64,000 bases of DNA from Paenibacillus sp. DMB20 (GCF_000987955.1 NZ_LAZU01000028.1:62001-126000), one strand, 5' to 3'. Counted from the stretch's first letter, positions 27,452 through 37,665 are shown. The notes: generated from the letters alone by a model not told the origin. A program made the numbers and translations.

Positions 27452-27965
27452 TCAGTGGGACTTGTTGATTTCCCTGACGACATGGCGCAGTTCCGGCAAC
27501 AAGATACGCTCCATGGCCAGCCTTACGGCGTTGACGGAGCCAGGCATCGAGAAGACCGCCGTGTTGCCGACCGTTCCGCCGATCGCCCGGCTTAATATGG
27601 CGGCAGGTCCAATCTCCGTATAACTCAGGTAGCGAAAAATTTCCCCAAAGCCTTGCAGTTCCTTGTCGAGCAAGGAAGAGACGGCCTCATACGTTCGGTC
27701 CCTGCCGGAAATGCCGGTCCCCCCCCGTCAATAATATGGCTTGAACTGCAGATTGGCTGGAAGCATTGTAAATCAGCTCGCGAATTTCGTCGTATTCGTC
27801 TTTGACAATGATATGCTTGATCACGGCGTACCCCGATTCCTCCAGCAGCTTTCGCATCAATTGGCCGCTCTTGTCGTTCTCAAGCGTTCTTGTATCCGAA
27901 ACGGTGACGATCATGCAGGAAACCGATTCCGGGGATTGACTCCGGTGTTCTTCTACAGAATTCAT
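27452..27965 (-). pseudogene. moaB: Molybdenum cofactor biosynthesis protein MoaB/MogA, frameshifted in this sequence
   Basis: The MoCF-domain protein ([30 protein letters not shown]) adenylates molybdopterin in cofactor synthesis. The frame breaks in a C8 run (27719-27726); with seven it reads [21 protein letters not shown] and gives 170 aa, the normal length. The start is ATG at 27965, 9 bases after GGGAG on the minus strand. It is alone; other moa genes are not in the window. Confidence 0.88.
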
Positions 27966-28104
27966 CGATAACATCTCCCACGTGTTTTAATGGACGTGCC
28001 ATGTTCTAAGGTTAACCTGTTACCATATGCCGTTAAGAAGCTTGCTCCCGGCCCTTCTCTATAGTACACTCGCTAACAGAGGACAGGAAGGGAAGAGTTT
28101 ACAT

Positions 28105-29109
28105 ATGAATAACGAGGCAACCCCCATATATATATTATCAGGCTTTTTGGGCAGCGGTAAAACAACGCTGCTGACAAGATTGATTTCGTTCTGGAAGCGG
28201 GAAGGCCTGAAGCCGGCCATCGTCATGAATGAAATCGGCGAGGTAAATATCGACGGCATGATCGCCGGATCGGACATTCCTGCGGCCGAAATGCTCGGCG
28301 GCTGTATCTGCTGCTCTATCCGCGCGGATCTGGCTTCCGGGCTTGCCCGGCTCATTAAAAACGAGAAACCCGACGTTATCGTGATCGAGGCGACGGGTGC
28401 CGCAAATCCGATGGAGATTTTGGATGCGACGGCCGAAGCCGCTTTATATTTGAAAATTCAAGTGAAACAACTCATTACGGTTGTAGATACGGCCCATCTG
28501 CTGCATCTTCATCGGGAACAGAAGGGGAAAACCTATCGATTGATGCAGGAGCAGATCCGCTGCGCTTCCGCTTTGATATTAAACAAAATGGACCGGGTAT
28601 CCGCGGAGGCGCTGCAGGAGGCCAAAGATATCGTAACCAAATGGAACGGATTCGCGCCCATGCTTCCCGCTGTCCGCTGCGAAGTGGATTTGGGAAGGCT
28701 CCTCCATGAAGATCATGAACATGACGGGTTTGAACACACCGATCTTCGGAATAACGATCACAGGCATGACCATCACGGGCATGACCACGGCTCCCATGCT
28801 TCCCACGGCCACGTGATGTCTTACACGCATTACTTGAAAGCTCCGCTGGACAGCAGGGAATTCGAAGCCTTCGTAGCAGATCTGCCGCGTGAAGTCTACC
28901 GGGCCAAAGGGATTTTGACGTTCAGCGATACCGCAAGCCGTTTTTTGTTCCAGTATGCTTTTAGGGAATCCGATTTCACCAAGGCGAACGTCCAGGAGTC
29001 CCTGGAGGATGTAATCGTATTTATCGGGGAGCATTTTAGCCGGTCCGAGCTTCAGGACAAGCTGGAGCGGCTCGAAGGAGCCCCGAACCGGCAACAGAGC
29101 CGAGTTTAG
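28105..29109 (+). CDS. CobW/COG0523 family GTPase, probable metal chaperone
   Basis: 334 aa. Walker A GSGKTT near residue 15, the metal-binding CxCC motif as GGCICCSIRADL, and guanine specificity NKMD are present. A histidine-rich loop follows (GFEHTDLRNNDHRHDHHGHD and more, about residues 210-235), then the CobW C-terminal domain. This pattern fits zinc (or cobalt) delivery to client enzymes. No Zur box was found upstream. Monocistronic. Confidence 0.88.
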   Translation: MNNEATPIYILSGFLGSGKTTLLTRLISFWKREGLKPAIVMNEIGEVNIDGMIAGSDIPAAEMLGGCICCSIRADLASGLARLIKNEKPDVIVIEATGAANPMEILDATAEAALYLKIQVKQLITVVDTAHLLHLHREQKGKTYRLMQEQIRCASALILNKMDRVSAEALQEAKDIVTKWNGFAPMLPAVRCEVDLGRLLHEDHEHDGFEHTDLRNNDHRHDHHGHDHGSHASHGHVMSYTHYLKAPLDSREFEAFVADLPREVYRAKGILTFSDTASRFLFQYAFRESDFTKANVQESLEDVIVFIGEHFSRSELQDKLERLEGAPNRQQSRV

Positions 29110-29183
29110 TCTCTTAAAACAATAGAGGTGCCCATGGGGGCACCTTTTTTTTTGAGAAAATCCTGCAATGTAAGACGTAATCT

Positions 29184-29750
29184 CTATCTGTTGGATGATG
29201 GATAATGAAGAAGGGTTATGTACCGGATCGGACGGTCGGTTCGGTTGGAATAGGTATGGGGCTGATCAGCGGAAAACCGCATCATCGTATTCGCCTCAAG
29301 CACGTATTCCCCGCTGTCCAGCGAAATATGAAGGATGCCTTCAATCACCATGATGAATTCCTCGACACCTTCGTAGTGGGCCTCCGACACATGGGAGCAG
29401 CCAGGATCCACTTCCACGCTGTACATCTCAAATCCTTTATCCTGTTCAAAGGGAAAGATCGGGAAGGCACGGTAAGCCCCTTCCTCTTCTTTAAAAGGAG
29501 TAATATCCTCCACTTTCACGATCGATACCCCTTGACTGGGCTCCTCCATCAACGTAGCGAAGGAAATCCTCAGGCCATTAACGATTTTCCACAAAACCGA
29601 AATGGTCGGGTTGGATTCGCCTCTTTCGATTTGTCCCAGCATTCCTTTGCTGACCCCGCATAAGTCGGATACCTGGTCAAGGCTTAGCCCTCTCGATTTG
29701 CGGATGATTTGTAAGTTTCTCCCGATTTTTATATGTATCGGTTCTAGCAT
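29184..29750 (-). CDS. XRE-cupin transcriptional regulator
   Basis: 188 aa. An N-terminal HTH_3 (IGRNLQIIRKSRGLSLDQVS...GVSKGMLGQIERGESNPTISVLWKI) is followed by a cupin_2 sensor (YEGVEEFIMVIEGILHISLDSGEYVLEA). I chose the internal ATG (29750); the open frame extends 25 codons upstream without homology. It is divergent from tdh-kbl, so it may control threonine catabolism. Confidence 0.82.
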   Translation of the reverse strand: MLEPIHIKIGRNLQIIRKSRGLSLDQVSDLCGVSKGMLGQIERGESNPTISVLWKIVNGLRISFATLMEEPSQGVSIVKVEDITPFKEEEGAYRAFPIFPFEQDKGFEMYSVEVDPGCSHVSEAHYEGVEEFIMVIEGILHISLDSGEYVLEANTMMRFSADQPHTYSNRTDRPIRYITLLHYPSSNR

Positions 29751-29914
29751 TTCTGTCCACCACTCCACTCTGATCCATCCGGATTTATAAAAACACATAA
29801 AAAATGTGTGCAATATAACATACAATTGTGTAATATATTATACAAACACGGTGAGTATGCGTTTTCCGTTTATTATCTATTGTATGTATAAATCTTGGAA
29901 GGGGCAATCCGTAT
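29751..29914. promoter_or_regulatory. Divergent promoter region, cupin regulator / tdh
   Basis: A very AT-rich 164 bases. Palindromes ACAATTGT (29823-29830) and TAATATATTA (about 29832-29841) sit between the divergent genes and are candidate operator elements. Confidence 0.4.
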
Positions 29915-30983
29915 ATGACTGCTACCATGCTCGGACTGGTGAAAGAGGAGCGCAAGCCAGGCGCCGTATTGAAAAAAAGTGCCGGTTCCAACCTACGGGC
30001 CGGATGAAGTGTTGGTAAGGGTGATGGCATCTTCGATTTGCGGAACCGACGTTCACATTTACAAATGGGATGATTGGGCGGCTAGCCGAGTCGTTACTCC
30101 CAACGTTTTCGGCCACGAGTTTGCCGGAATCGTAGAAGCCGTCGGAGCCAATGTGACCCATGTGAAGCCAGGGGACCATGTGTCCGGAGAAGGACACGTC
30201 GTTTGCGGAAAGTGCAAGGCATGCCGAACCGGCAATGCCCATGTTTGTCTCCACACGCGAAGCTTTGGGATTACGCTGCCGGGTTGTTTTGGAGAATTCG
30301 CCGTCTTGAAGGCCAGCAACGTGATCATGAACGATCCTGAACTTCCTTTTGAAATCGCTTGCATTCAGGATCCGCTGGGAAATGCGGTTCAGACCGTGCT
30401 GGCAGGGGATATCGTTGGGCGAAGCGTTGCGGTTATCGGTACAGGCCCCATCGGCCTGATGGCCATTGCCGTCGCCAAAGCTTGCGGCTGCGGAACCATC
30501 ATAGCGGTCGATATCAATGCTTACCGTTTGGAAATGGCCCGGACGATGGGGGCGGATGTGCTGGTCAACAGCAGCGAGGAATCTTCCGTGGAAGCTATCA
30601 TGAAGGCAACCGCCGGCGAAGGGGTCGAAGTGGTATTGGAGATGTCGGGGCACCCCGGCGCGATTCGCGACGCTTTAAAAGCGGCTGCACCCGCAGGTCG
30701 TGTTTCGCTTTTGGGCATCCCGACCAAAGAGGTCTCTTTTGATCTAGCCCAGGATGTTATTTTTAAGGGACTTCAATTGAACGGAATTACCGGCCGCCGG
30801 ATGTACGATACCTGGTATCAGCTTAAAGGACTGCTGGAGCGGGGCCGGATCGATTTGTCGCCGATCATTACCCACCGACTGACCCTGGACCGGTATGAGG
30901 AGGCTTTCGAGCTCATGTCATCGGGGAAATGCGGTAAAATTGTGTTTATTCACGATCAATCCAATGATCAGAAACAACGGTAA
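29915..30983 (+). pseudogene. tdh: L-threonine 3-dehydrogenase, frameshifted near its start
   Basis: Zinc-dependent medium-chain dehydrogenase making 2-amino-3-ketobutyrate. The start is ATG 29915 (MTATMLGLVKEERKPGAVLK) after GGAAGGGG. An A7 run at 29972-29978 breaks it; with six A it reads LKKVPVPTYGPDEVLVRV and gives 355 aa. The catalytic Cys is in SSICGTDVHIYKWD, with GHEFAG, the structural zinc cysteines CGKCKACRTGNAHVC, and the NAD fold VIGTGPIGLMAIAVA. It forms an operon with kbl. Confidence 0.9.
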
Positions 30984-31019
30984 CGCATAATCATTATAAA
31001 AACGACGGAGGTGCCAAGG

Positions 31020-32201
31020 ATGGCCGGTTTTGAATTCATAGAACAGCAATTGGAGGAACTGAAGAAGTCAGGTCGCTATCGTCCGCTTACGGTATGGGAG
31101 GGCGGATCGGACTCGTGGATGACCCTGCAGGACGGCAAGCGCGTTCTGCAAATGTCTTCGAACAACTATTTGGGCTTGACGCAGCATCCGCTGTTAAAAC
31201 AGTCGGCTGCGGATGCCATTGCGAAGTATGGAGTCGGTGCAGGTTCCGTCCGGACCATCACGGGTACGCTCGACATCCACGATGAACTGGAACGGCGTCT
31301 GGCCGAGTTTAAGGGGACGGAGGCTACCCTGGTCTTTCAATCGGGCTTTACGACAAACCAGGGCGTGCTGGCTTCCATTCTTGGGGCCGATGACGTGGTT
31401 ATCAGTGACGAGCTGAACCACGCAAGCATTATTGACGGAATCCGGCTGACCAAATGCAATAAAGCAATTTATGCCCACAAAGACATGAACCAGCTTGAAG
31501 ATGTACTGAGAAAAAGCGGAAATTACCGGCAGCGTGTGATCGTGACGGACGGAGTCTTCAGCATGGACGGAGATATTGCTCCCCTGCCGGCCATCGTGGA
31601 GCTTGCCGAAAAATACGATGCCTTGGTCTATGTCGATGATGCGCATGCCAGCGGCGTGCTGGGCAAGCACGGCAAAGGATCCACGGACCATTTCGGCCTT
31701 CACGGCCGCGTTCACATTCAGGTCGGCACGCTGTCCAAGGCCATCGGCGCCGTCGGCGGCTACGTGGCGAGTTCGCTGGCATTGAAGGACTATTTAACGA
31801 ATGTGGCCCGTTCGTTCCTGTTCAGTACCTCGCTGCCGCCTTCCGTGGCCGCGACTTGCCTGGCTGCGATTGAAGTGCTTAAGAGCGAGCCGGAATTAAC
31901 GGAACGGCTGTGGAGCAATGCGAATTCGTTCCGCAGCGCCCTGCAGAGCGCAGGTTTTGACACCGGATCGAGCGAAACCCCGATTATCCCGATCATCGTC
32001 GGCGATCCGGCCCGTACAAACCAATTTTCCCGCCGCCTGATGGAGGAAGGCGTTTGCGCCCAAGGCATCGTTTACCCTACGGTTGCGATGGATCGGGGCC
32101 GGGTCCGTCTGATCGTGACGGCCCAGCATACCGAGCAGGATCTGGCTTTCGCGCTGGAGGCTCTGACCAAGGTGGGCAAAGAATTCGGGCTTATCGGATA
32201 A
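31020..32201 (+). CDS. kbl: 2-amino-3-ketobutyrate CoA ligase (glycine C-acetyltransferase)
   Basis: 393 aa PLP enzyme of the alpha-oxoamine synthase family. It splits the Tdh product with CoA into glycine and acetyl-CoA. Substrate motif SSNNYLGLTQHP; PLP lysine in GTLSKAIGAVGGY; DDAHASGVLG binds the pyridine ring. GGAGG is 7 bases before ATG 31020. It lies 36 bases after tdh. Confidence 0.94.
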   Translation: MAGFEFIEQQLEELKKSGRYRPLTVWEGGSDSWMTLQDGKRVLQMSSNNYLGLTQHPLLKQSAADAIAKYGVGAGSVRTITGTLDIHDELERRLAEFKGTEATLVFQSGFTTNQGVLASILGADDVVISDELNHASIIDGIRLTKCNKAIYAHKDMNQLEDVLRKSGNYRQRVIVTDGVFSMDGDIAPLPAIVELAEKYDALVYVDDAHASGVLGKHGKGSTDHFGLHGRVHIQVGTLSKAIGAVGGYVASSLALKDYLTNVARSFLFSTSLPPSVAATCLAAIEVLKSEPELTERLWSNANSFRSALQSAGFDTGSSETPIIPIIVGDPARTNQFSRRLMEEGVCAQGIVYPTVAMDRGRVRLIVTAQHTEQDLAFALEALTKVGKEFGLIG

Positions 32202-32261
32202 AACCCATCGCGTTTCATCCATTCCGATTTGCCGACCAGCGATAATTGCATGTTTTTACTG

Positions 32262-32288
32262 GAGCCTCCTTCATGGGAGGCTCTTTTG
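32262..32288 (+). terminator. Terminator after kbl
   Basis: GAGCCTCC (32262-32269) pairs with GGAGGCTC (32276-32283), then TTTT. Confidence 0.88.
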
Positions 32289-32355
32289 ATTCACGAAGCA
32301 AGCGGACGTTTAATACAATGGCAGAGCGAAAACATGTATGGGAGGTAAACGTAAA

Positions 32356-32694
32356 ATGACGAACGAACTACAATATAAAGATTGCATCGAAGCTTGTCTC
32401 CAAACCATGAACGCATGTAATGTATGTTACGTTTCCTGCTTGAAGGAATATGATATCGCCTTGCTGCGCGAATGTATCACGTTGACACGGGAATGCGCGG
32501 ATTTTTGTTCTTTTGCAGCCGAGGCCATGACCCGGATGAGTCCTTATGCTTCCGAGATCTGCTCTTTATGCGTTAAAATGTGCGAAGCCTGTGCCGATGA
32601 ATGCAAAAAGCATACCCAGGAGCACTGTCAGGAATGTGCGGAATTATGCCGACGCTGTGCCAATGTCTGCCGGGAAATGTGCTGCGTGGCCTAA
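32356..32694 (+). CDS. Four-helix-bundle copper-binding protein (DUF326)
   Basis: 112 aa with 20 cysteines, spaced as CxxxC and CxxC along amphipathic helices (DCIEACLQTMNACNVCYVSC; EICSLCVKMCEACADECKKH). This is the pattern of the copper-storage protein family Csp. No signal peptide, so probably the cytosolic type that buffers Cu(I). GGAGG precedes ATG 32356. Monocistronic, with a strong terminator. No copper exporter is adjacent. Confidence 0.88.
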   Translation: MTNELQYKDCIEACLQTMNACNVCYVSCLKEYDIALLRECITLTRECADFCSFAAEAMTRMSPYASEICSLCVKMCEACADECKKHTQEHCQECAELCRRCANVCREMCCVA

Positions 32695-32697
32695 ATC

Positions 32698-32754
32698 AAA
32701 AAAAAGCCTGGTGCCCATTAGTCTTTTGGTTTTGTGGGTATCAGGCTTTTTTTG
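32698..32754 (+). terminator. Terminator after copper-binding protein gene
   Basis: AAAAAGCCTG-TGCCCA pairs with TGGGTA-CAGGCTTTTTTT. Confidence 0.85.
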
Positions 32755-32982
32755 CGTCCGATTGGAGATGCCGTCAGCTATCCCCCTTGATCCCGGTGAG
32801 AAAGGATTTTTGCGAAAAATGCTGTCTCTTTGCAGGTACTTTGGATATATGCGTTTTTGATGCCTTCGGCCTGTTTCATCATTAAGGATTATATTGAATA
32901 ATTACGATGTGCCTGCCGGCCTGCTGAAGACCGGAGCCGACATTTTGCGAGCATGTGATTCAAGGAGGAAGAGAGATTAACG

Positions 32983-34051
32983 ATGAGGAAATGGAAGTGT
33001 CTTGTATTTATTTTGGCGGTAATGTTAATGCTGACCGCCTGCAGCAGTAAAACCGCTTCAAATGAGGCCGGAAAAACGGAGAATGAAATGCAGGTTGACG
33101 CCGGGACTGCTAAAAAAAGAGCCTGCAGCGGATAAGGAGACGGTGTCCGCGACAGAAGCAGAGGAAGGGCAAGAGGCGGTGGATGCTGAAATCGTGGCTG
33201 AAGTGCCTGAGGAGCAGATGGACAAGGCCGCAGATCCTAATGTTTTGATCAAAGGGGATGTTACGGTTGAAGGCAAGAAGGTTCTCGTTAAGGGGAGCAG
33301 CAACCTTCCCCCGGACCTAACCCTGGAGGCGGAAATCACGGCAAAAGGCTATTCGATGTTCGGTTATACGGACGAGGCAAAAACGGAAAATGACGGCAGC
33401 TTTGCATTGGAGATCGAAAAGCCGAACCTAAAGAGCACGGATACCATGGATCTTGAAATCGTGTTTCGCCCGGAAGAAGCGGTTGAGCCGGTACAGGAGA
33501 TATACGGTAAGAAAGGCGAAAAGCTGACCGGTCCGTATGTTTACCAATATGAATCCTCCGGCGAAATATATAAACAGGTTGCTGTCAGAGCGGGGATTAA
33601 GGCGAAGGATGCAAAGCTTCAGCTGGAAGAGCCGGGCTGGGAAATTCCCGAGGACCAGGGAAACCCGGAGGTATGGATTAAACCCGTCGTGACCAAAGAC
33701 GCGAAGAATTACTATGTAACGGGGAAGAGCAATCTGCTCGAAGGGACCGAAGTCAAGCTTGACATCGATATTCCCGACAGCTGGCATATCGGTTATTCTG
33801 ATTCTGCCGTTACGGCACCTGACGGTTCGTTCGAAATGCGGATCGAGAAACCCAAAAATATCGATAGCTTTTATATTCTGGTTCAAATGGAGCCCGATGA
33901 GGATATGTGGCCATCAGCCAAGGAAACATACGGGGAAAAGGGCGAGAAACTGAAAGGGAAGTTTGTAAAAAACAAGCAGACTGATGAAGGAGCCGTTAAG
34001 TACATCCAGGTGAAAATGAAGGTTAAAGAAGATAAAAAAGAATCCAAATGA
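32983..34051 (+). pseudogene. Lipoprotein with two related domains, frameshifted in this sequence
   Basis: The start is ATG 32983 behind AAGGAGGAAGAG. Type II signal peptide with lipobox LTAC (Cys 20). An A7 run at 33112-33118 breaks the frame; with six A it reads GTAKKEPAADKETVSATEAEEG and gives 355 aa. An acidic linker is followed by two ~110-residue repeats. Each has a V(L/W)IK start, a KxxxVxGxSNL segment, an (A/P)DGSFxxxIEKP turn and a YG(K/E)KGEKL(T/K)G end. I do not recognise the family; the Ig-like beta pattern suggests a surface-exposed binding role. Confidence 0.75.
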
Positions 34052-34058
34052 TAGGGCA

Positions 34059-34103
34059 AAAAAACGTCCTTCGGCATATAACTTCGCCGAAGGACGTTTT
34101 TTT
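34059..34103 (+). terminator. Terminator after duplicated-domain lipoprotein gene
   Basis: AAAACGTCCTTCGGC (34061-34075) pairs with GCCGAAGGACGTTTT (34086-34100), then TTT. Confidence 0.93.
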
Positions 34104-34260
34104 GGCTGGAAGCCGGTTTGGGGGGCGAAACCTGCCGGAGTGGCGGCCGAAAATTCCCATTTATATGCTTGAGAGGTTTGAAAATGGGATTTTCGGGTAA
34201 TATAAGCATGTTTTCTGACATGTAAAAACATATAAATGCGGGAAGGGAAGTGCAATTGGA

Positions 34261-36582
34261 ATGCAGGATCGAAGAGACAAGGACCATGCGGGAGCATTCG
34301 TGCCTTACATACCGGCTTCCAAATCCATGGCGGAGCTCACGATTTTCGCTATTATTCTGGGGATACTCCTGGCTGTCGTTTTTGCGGCAGCCAATGCGTA
34401 TTTGGGGCTCAAAATCGGCTTAACGGTGAGCGCTTCCATACCGGCTGCCGTCATCTCGCTTGGAGTGCTCAGGGGAATTTTTCGGAGAAAATCAATTTTG
34501 GAGAACAATATTGTGCAGACGATGACCACGGCAGGGGAAGCCGTGGCGGCCGGCGCGATATTTACGCTTCCAGCCCTGTATATGTGGAACCATGTGCCAA
34601 CAATGGGGACGATCAGCTTTATCGTCCTGGTCGGCGGCTTCCTCGGGGTGGCGATGATGGTTCCGCTTAGACGGCTGCTTATCGTCAATGAGCATGCTAC
34701 CCTGCCTTATCCGGAAGGAACGGCATGCGCGGAGGTGCTGATTTCGGGAGAAACCGGAGGGAAAAGCGCCAAAATGGTCGTATACGGCTTTCTTATCGGA
34801 GGGGCCGTAAAAGCCATGGGCGACGGATTCAAATGGTTCCGTACAGAGATTGAGAGCGCCATGTTCCGGTTCAAAAACGCGGTCATCGGCATGGATATTT
34901 TTCCGGCTTTGCTTGGTGTCGGTTATATTATCGGTCCCCGAATCGCGGGACAAATGCTGGCAGGAGGCGTATTGGCCTGGCTGGTGCTCATCCCGGTCAT
35001 CGGTTTTATCGGAGCGGGCAGCGGTAGCATCGTGGCGCCGTCCGCTGATCCTATCGGCGAACTGGATGCCTGGGGGATCTGGAGCGATTATATCCGCTAC
35101 ATCGGGGCCGGCGCCGTGGCTGCGGGAGGATTGATCACGCTTGTCAAAACGCTCCCGATGCTGTTCAGCTCGCTAACGGCAACGCTCCGCGGCCTGCAGA
35201 AGAAGGAAAGCGCCAAGGTCACGCTGGATAGGACGGATTATGATATCCCGGGTATGTGGGTTTTCCTTATGATCGCCGTGCTGATCATCATTATCGCTTT
35301 CGCTCCGCTTACGGATGTGGGCATTGTTGGCGCGGTGTCCATTGCCATTTTCGGCTTTCTGTTCGTGACGGTGGCGTCCCGCATCGTCGGGTTGGTCGGC
35401 AGTTCTTCCTCGCCTGTCTCGGGTATGACGATTGCAACGCTGTTGATCGTTACATTCGTGTTCAAAGCAACCGGATTGAGCGGGATGACGGGCATGATCG
35501 CCTCCTTGACCGTCGGAGCGATCGTGTGCGTCGCCCTCGCCGTATCGGGCGATATATCCCAGGATTTAAAAACGGGTTATCTGGTTGGCGGCACGCCTTG
35601 GAAGCAGCAGGTGGCCATGATGATCGGCGTTCTGGTCTCCGGTCTCGTGATCGGATTCATTTTGTCGGTGCTGAACGAAAGCTACGGATTGGGATCGGAA
35701 GACCTGCCTGCGCCAAAGGCCGTGCTGATGCGGATTATCGTGGAAGGCATCATGGCGGGGAATCTGCCGTGGGACCTTATTTTCATCGGGGCAGCCTCCG
35801 CTGTTGTGTTTGAGCTGCTGGGACTCAATTCGCTTACCGTAGCCGTGGGGATTTACCTGCCGGTTCATGTAAGCACGCCAATTATGGTAGGCGGGATTGT
35901 CCGCTGGTTCATCGAGAAGATTTCCAGGAAAGATGAAGAGGCATTGAAGGCAAGAGTGGAGACAGGGACGCTGCTGGCCTCCGGTCTGATTGCGGGAGAA
36001 TCCCTGATCGGGGTCATCATTGCCGTATTGATCTGGATGAATGTTCCTATTCCGGGAGCAACCCTGATCGAGAACAACTGGCTGCCCCTCCTGATCTTCC
36101 TGATCGTCACGATGATTTTGACCTGGGGCACGTTGGCCGGCAAAAAAATCAATTGCAGTCAAAAGGCAGGCGTGAAGAGGATGATCGGGAATACAGCCAA
36201 GAAACCAAGAGACGGACAAAATTTGCTGCGCATGATTCCGGTTCTGCGGGATGGACTCCAACTCGCCGGCTCGAACGGGCGATGGGTCGTGCATGTCCAC
36301 CGGCAATCGTGGCTGGAGCGGCAGGCCGTACGATTTTTAAAACAGCCTGCGGTGATCAAGGTGTCCCTTGACGAACTGGGCGCATCGGTCGTTGGGCGCT
36401 GTGACGGAAATCATTCGATATCCCGAATTGCGGATGCGTTAAAAGACGAGTTCGGCGAGGCGGCTGAGCCGCTTCTGCCAAGACTGGCCAAGTTTATTGA
36501 ACTTATGGAGGCCAATGGATGGCTCGAATGGAAATCAGTCGAAGCGGAGCCGTCTACCTTGGAGAATGTCGGCGGCCAGTAA
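34261..36582 (+). CDS. OPT family oligopeptide transporter, with a PqqD-like segment at its C-terminus
   Basis: Residues ~1-635 are an OPT transporter with about 14 hydrophobic segments (ANAYLGLKIGLTVSASIP, NEHATLPYPEGTACAEVL, SSSSPVSGMTIATL). Residues ~640-773 contain a PqqD-type small domain (AVIKVSLDELGASVVGRCDGNHSI). The join lies just after A7 at 36142-36148. With six A the transporter stops at 36175 (637 aa, ending GKKSIAVKRQA). A separate PqqD gene would then start at GTG 36172 or ATG 36181. Given the many similar errors here, two overlapping genes are more likely than a fusion. Substrate unknown (peptides or metal chelates). Confidence 0.82.
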   Translation: MQDRRDKDHAGAFVPYIPASKSMAELTIFAIILGILLAVVFAAANAYLGLKIGLTVSASIPAAVISLGVLRGIFRRKSILENNIVQTMTTAGEAVAAGAIFTLPALYMWNHVPTMGTISFIVLVGGFLGVAMMVPLRRLLIVNEHATLPYPEGTACAEVLISGETGGKSAKMVVYGFLIGGAVKAMGDGFKWFRTEIESAMFRFKNAVIGMDIFPALLGVGYIIGPRIAGQMLAGGVLAWLVLIPVIGFIGAGSGSIVAPSADPIGELDAWGIWSDYIRYIGAGAVAAGGLITLVKTLPMLFSSLTATLRGLQKKESAKVTLDRTDYDIPGMWVFLMIAVLIIIIAFAPLTDVGIVGAVSIAIFGFLFVTVASRIVGLVGSSSSPVSGMTIATLLIVTFVFKATGLSGMTGMIASLTVGAIVCVALAVSGDISQDLKTGYLVGGTPWKQQVAMMIGVLVSGLVIGFILSVLNESYGLGSEDLPAPKAVLMRIIVEGIMAGNLPWDLIFIGAASAVVFELLGLNSLTVAVGIYLPVHVSTPIMVGGIVRWFIEKISRKDEEALKARVETGTLLASGLIAGESLIGVIIAVLIWMNVPIPGATLIENNWLPLLIFLIVTMILTWGTLAGKKINCSQKAGVKRMIGNTAKKPRDGQNLLRMIPVLRDGLQLAGSNGRWVVHVHRQSWLERQAVRFLKQPAVIKVSLDELGASVVGRCDGNHSISRIADALKDEFGEAAEPLLPRLAKFIELMEANGWLEWKSVEAEPSTLENVGGQ

Positions 36583-36614
36583 AACGCGACGGCAGATCCC
36601 AAAGTTAACATAGC

Positions 36615-36660
36615 AAAGCCCCCGCCACCGCGATCCGCAAGGAAAGTGGCCAGGGGGCTT
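36615..36660 (+). terminator. Terminator after OPT/PqqD genes
   Basis: AAGCCCCC-CCAC pairs with GTGG-GGGGGCTT. Confidence 0.8.
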
Positions 36661-36771
36661 GATTTCATATTAAGAAAGTATTAGGGATCCTCCCGCTTTT
36701 CATGCCCCATCGTTGTCAATGGCTGGAAAATCATTGTACAATGTTTCTAAACCATTGACGGAGGCATAAGA

Positions 36772-37665
36772 ATGAATGGAGATTTGTTGGTGTTGAACGG
36801 GGTAAGCAAGCGGTTCGGAAAACACCTGGCGGTTAGCGATATCACCTGGACCATCGGCAAGGGGGAATGTGCCGCCATTACCGGAGGGAACGGAGCGGGG
36901 AAAAGCACGCTTCTTCATCTTATAGCCGGTCTTTCGCTCCCATCCCAAGGAACCAGAATCGTTTATGATAAAAGAATGAGGATCGGATATGTTCCGGAGA
37001 AGTTTGCAGGCTTACGGTTCACCCCGGAGGAGTATCTTTATCATACGGCCAGGATACAAGGATTGGGCAAAGCGGCGGCCAACCGGCGCGTGGACGGGCT
37101 GGTGACGCTGTTTCGGATGAGGGAATATGCCGGCCGGAGGATGAACGGCTTTTCGAAAGGAATGCTGCAGAAGGTAAATTTAATGCAGGCCATGTTGAGT
37201 CTTCCCGGTCTGCTTGTTCTCGATGAACCGCTGTCCGGTTTGGACGAGCCTTCCCAGCATGATATGATATCCGTTCTGGGCGAAATCAAAAACCAGGGCA
37301 CTGCCATCGTGATGTCGGTTCATGAGCCGTTATTGACGTCTGCCCTGGCCGACCGGATCGTTGTCATGAAGCAGGGAAGGATCATTCGGGATGCGCTGCA
37401 TGATCGGACCGAGGATACCGGATGCAGGCTCCTTTTTCACGGCCTCCCGCCGGATGCGATGCTGCAAGTGGAACGGCTTGACGGTTTCCGGTATTGGTTA
37501 TCGAGAGGAACGCCGTCGGAAATCGTGATCCGGCGGGAGGCTTCCGACGATATCCTCCTCTTTGTGCTTAAGGCTGGCGGTTCCGTGATTCTCTTGCAGC
37601 CGATGGACGAAAACGTGCAGGTGTCCCCAAGCCAATCCCGCGAATCAAAGGCGGTGAGCGGATGA
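36772..37665 (+). CDS. ABC transporter ATP-binding protein
   Basis: 297 aa. Walker A GGNGAGKST, signature-like FSKGML, Walker B LLVLDEPLSG and the H-loop VMSVHEP are visible. The C-terminal ~80 residues are an extra domain, as in CcmA/NatA-type ATPases. It overlaps the permease gene by 4 bases, forming a two-gene exporter. GGAGG precedes ATG 36772. Substrate unknown. Confidence 0.88.
   Translation: MNGDLLVLNGVSKRFGKHLAVSDITWTIGKGECAAITGGNGAGKSTLLHLIAGLSLPSQGTRIVYDKRMRIGYVPEKFAGLRFTPEEYLYHTARIQGLGKAAANRRVDGLVTLFRMREYAGRRMNGFSKGMLQKVNLMQAMLSLPGLLVLDEPLSGLDEPSQHDMISVLGEIKNQGTAIVMSVHEPLLTSALADRIVVMKQGRIIRDALHDRTEDTGCRLLFHGLPPDAMLQVERLDGFRYWLSRGTPSEIVIRREASDDILLFVLKAGGSVILLQPMDENVQVSPSQSRESKAVSG

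Noticed and set aside
36172..36582. Real OPT-PqqD fusion protein
   Set aside because: Depends on one A in a seven-base run of the type that is wrong elsewhere; treated as two overlapping genes until checked.
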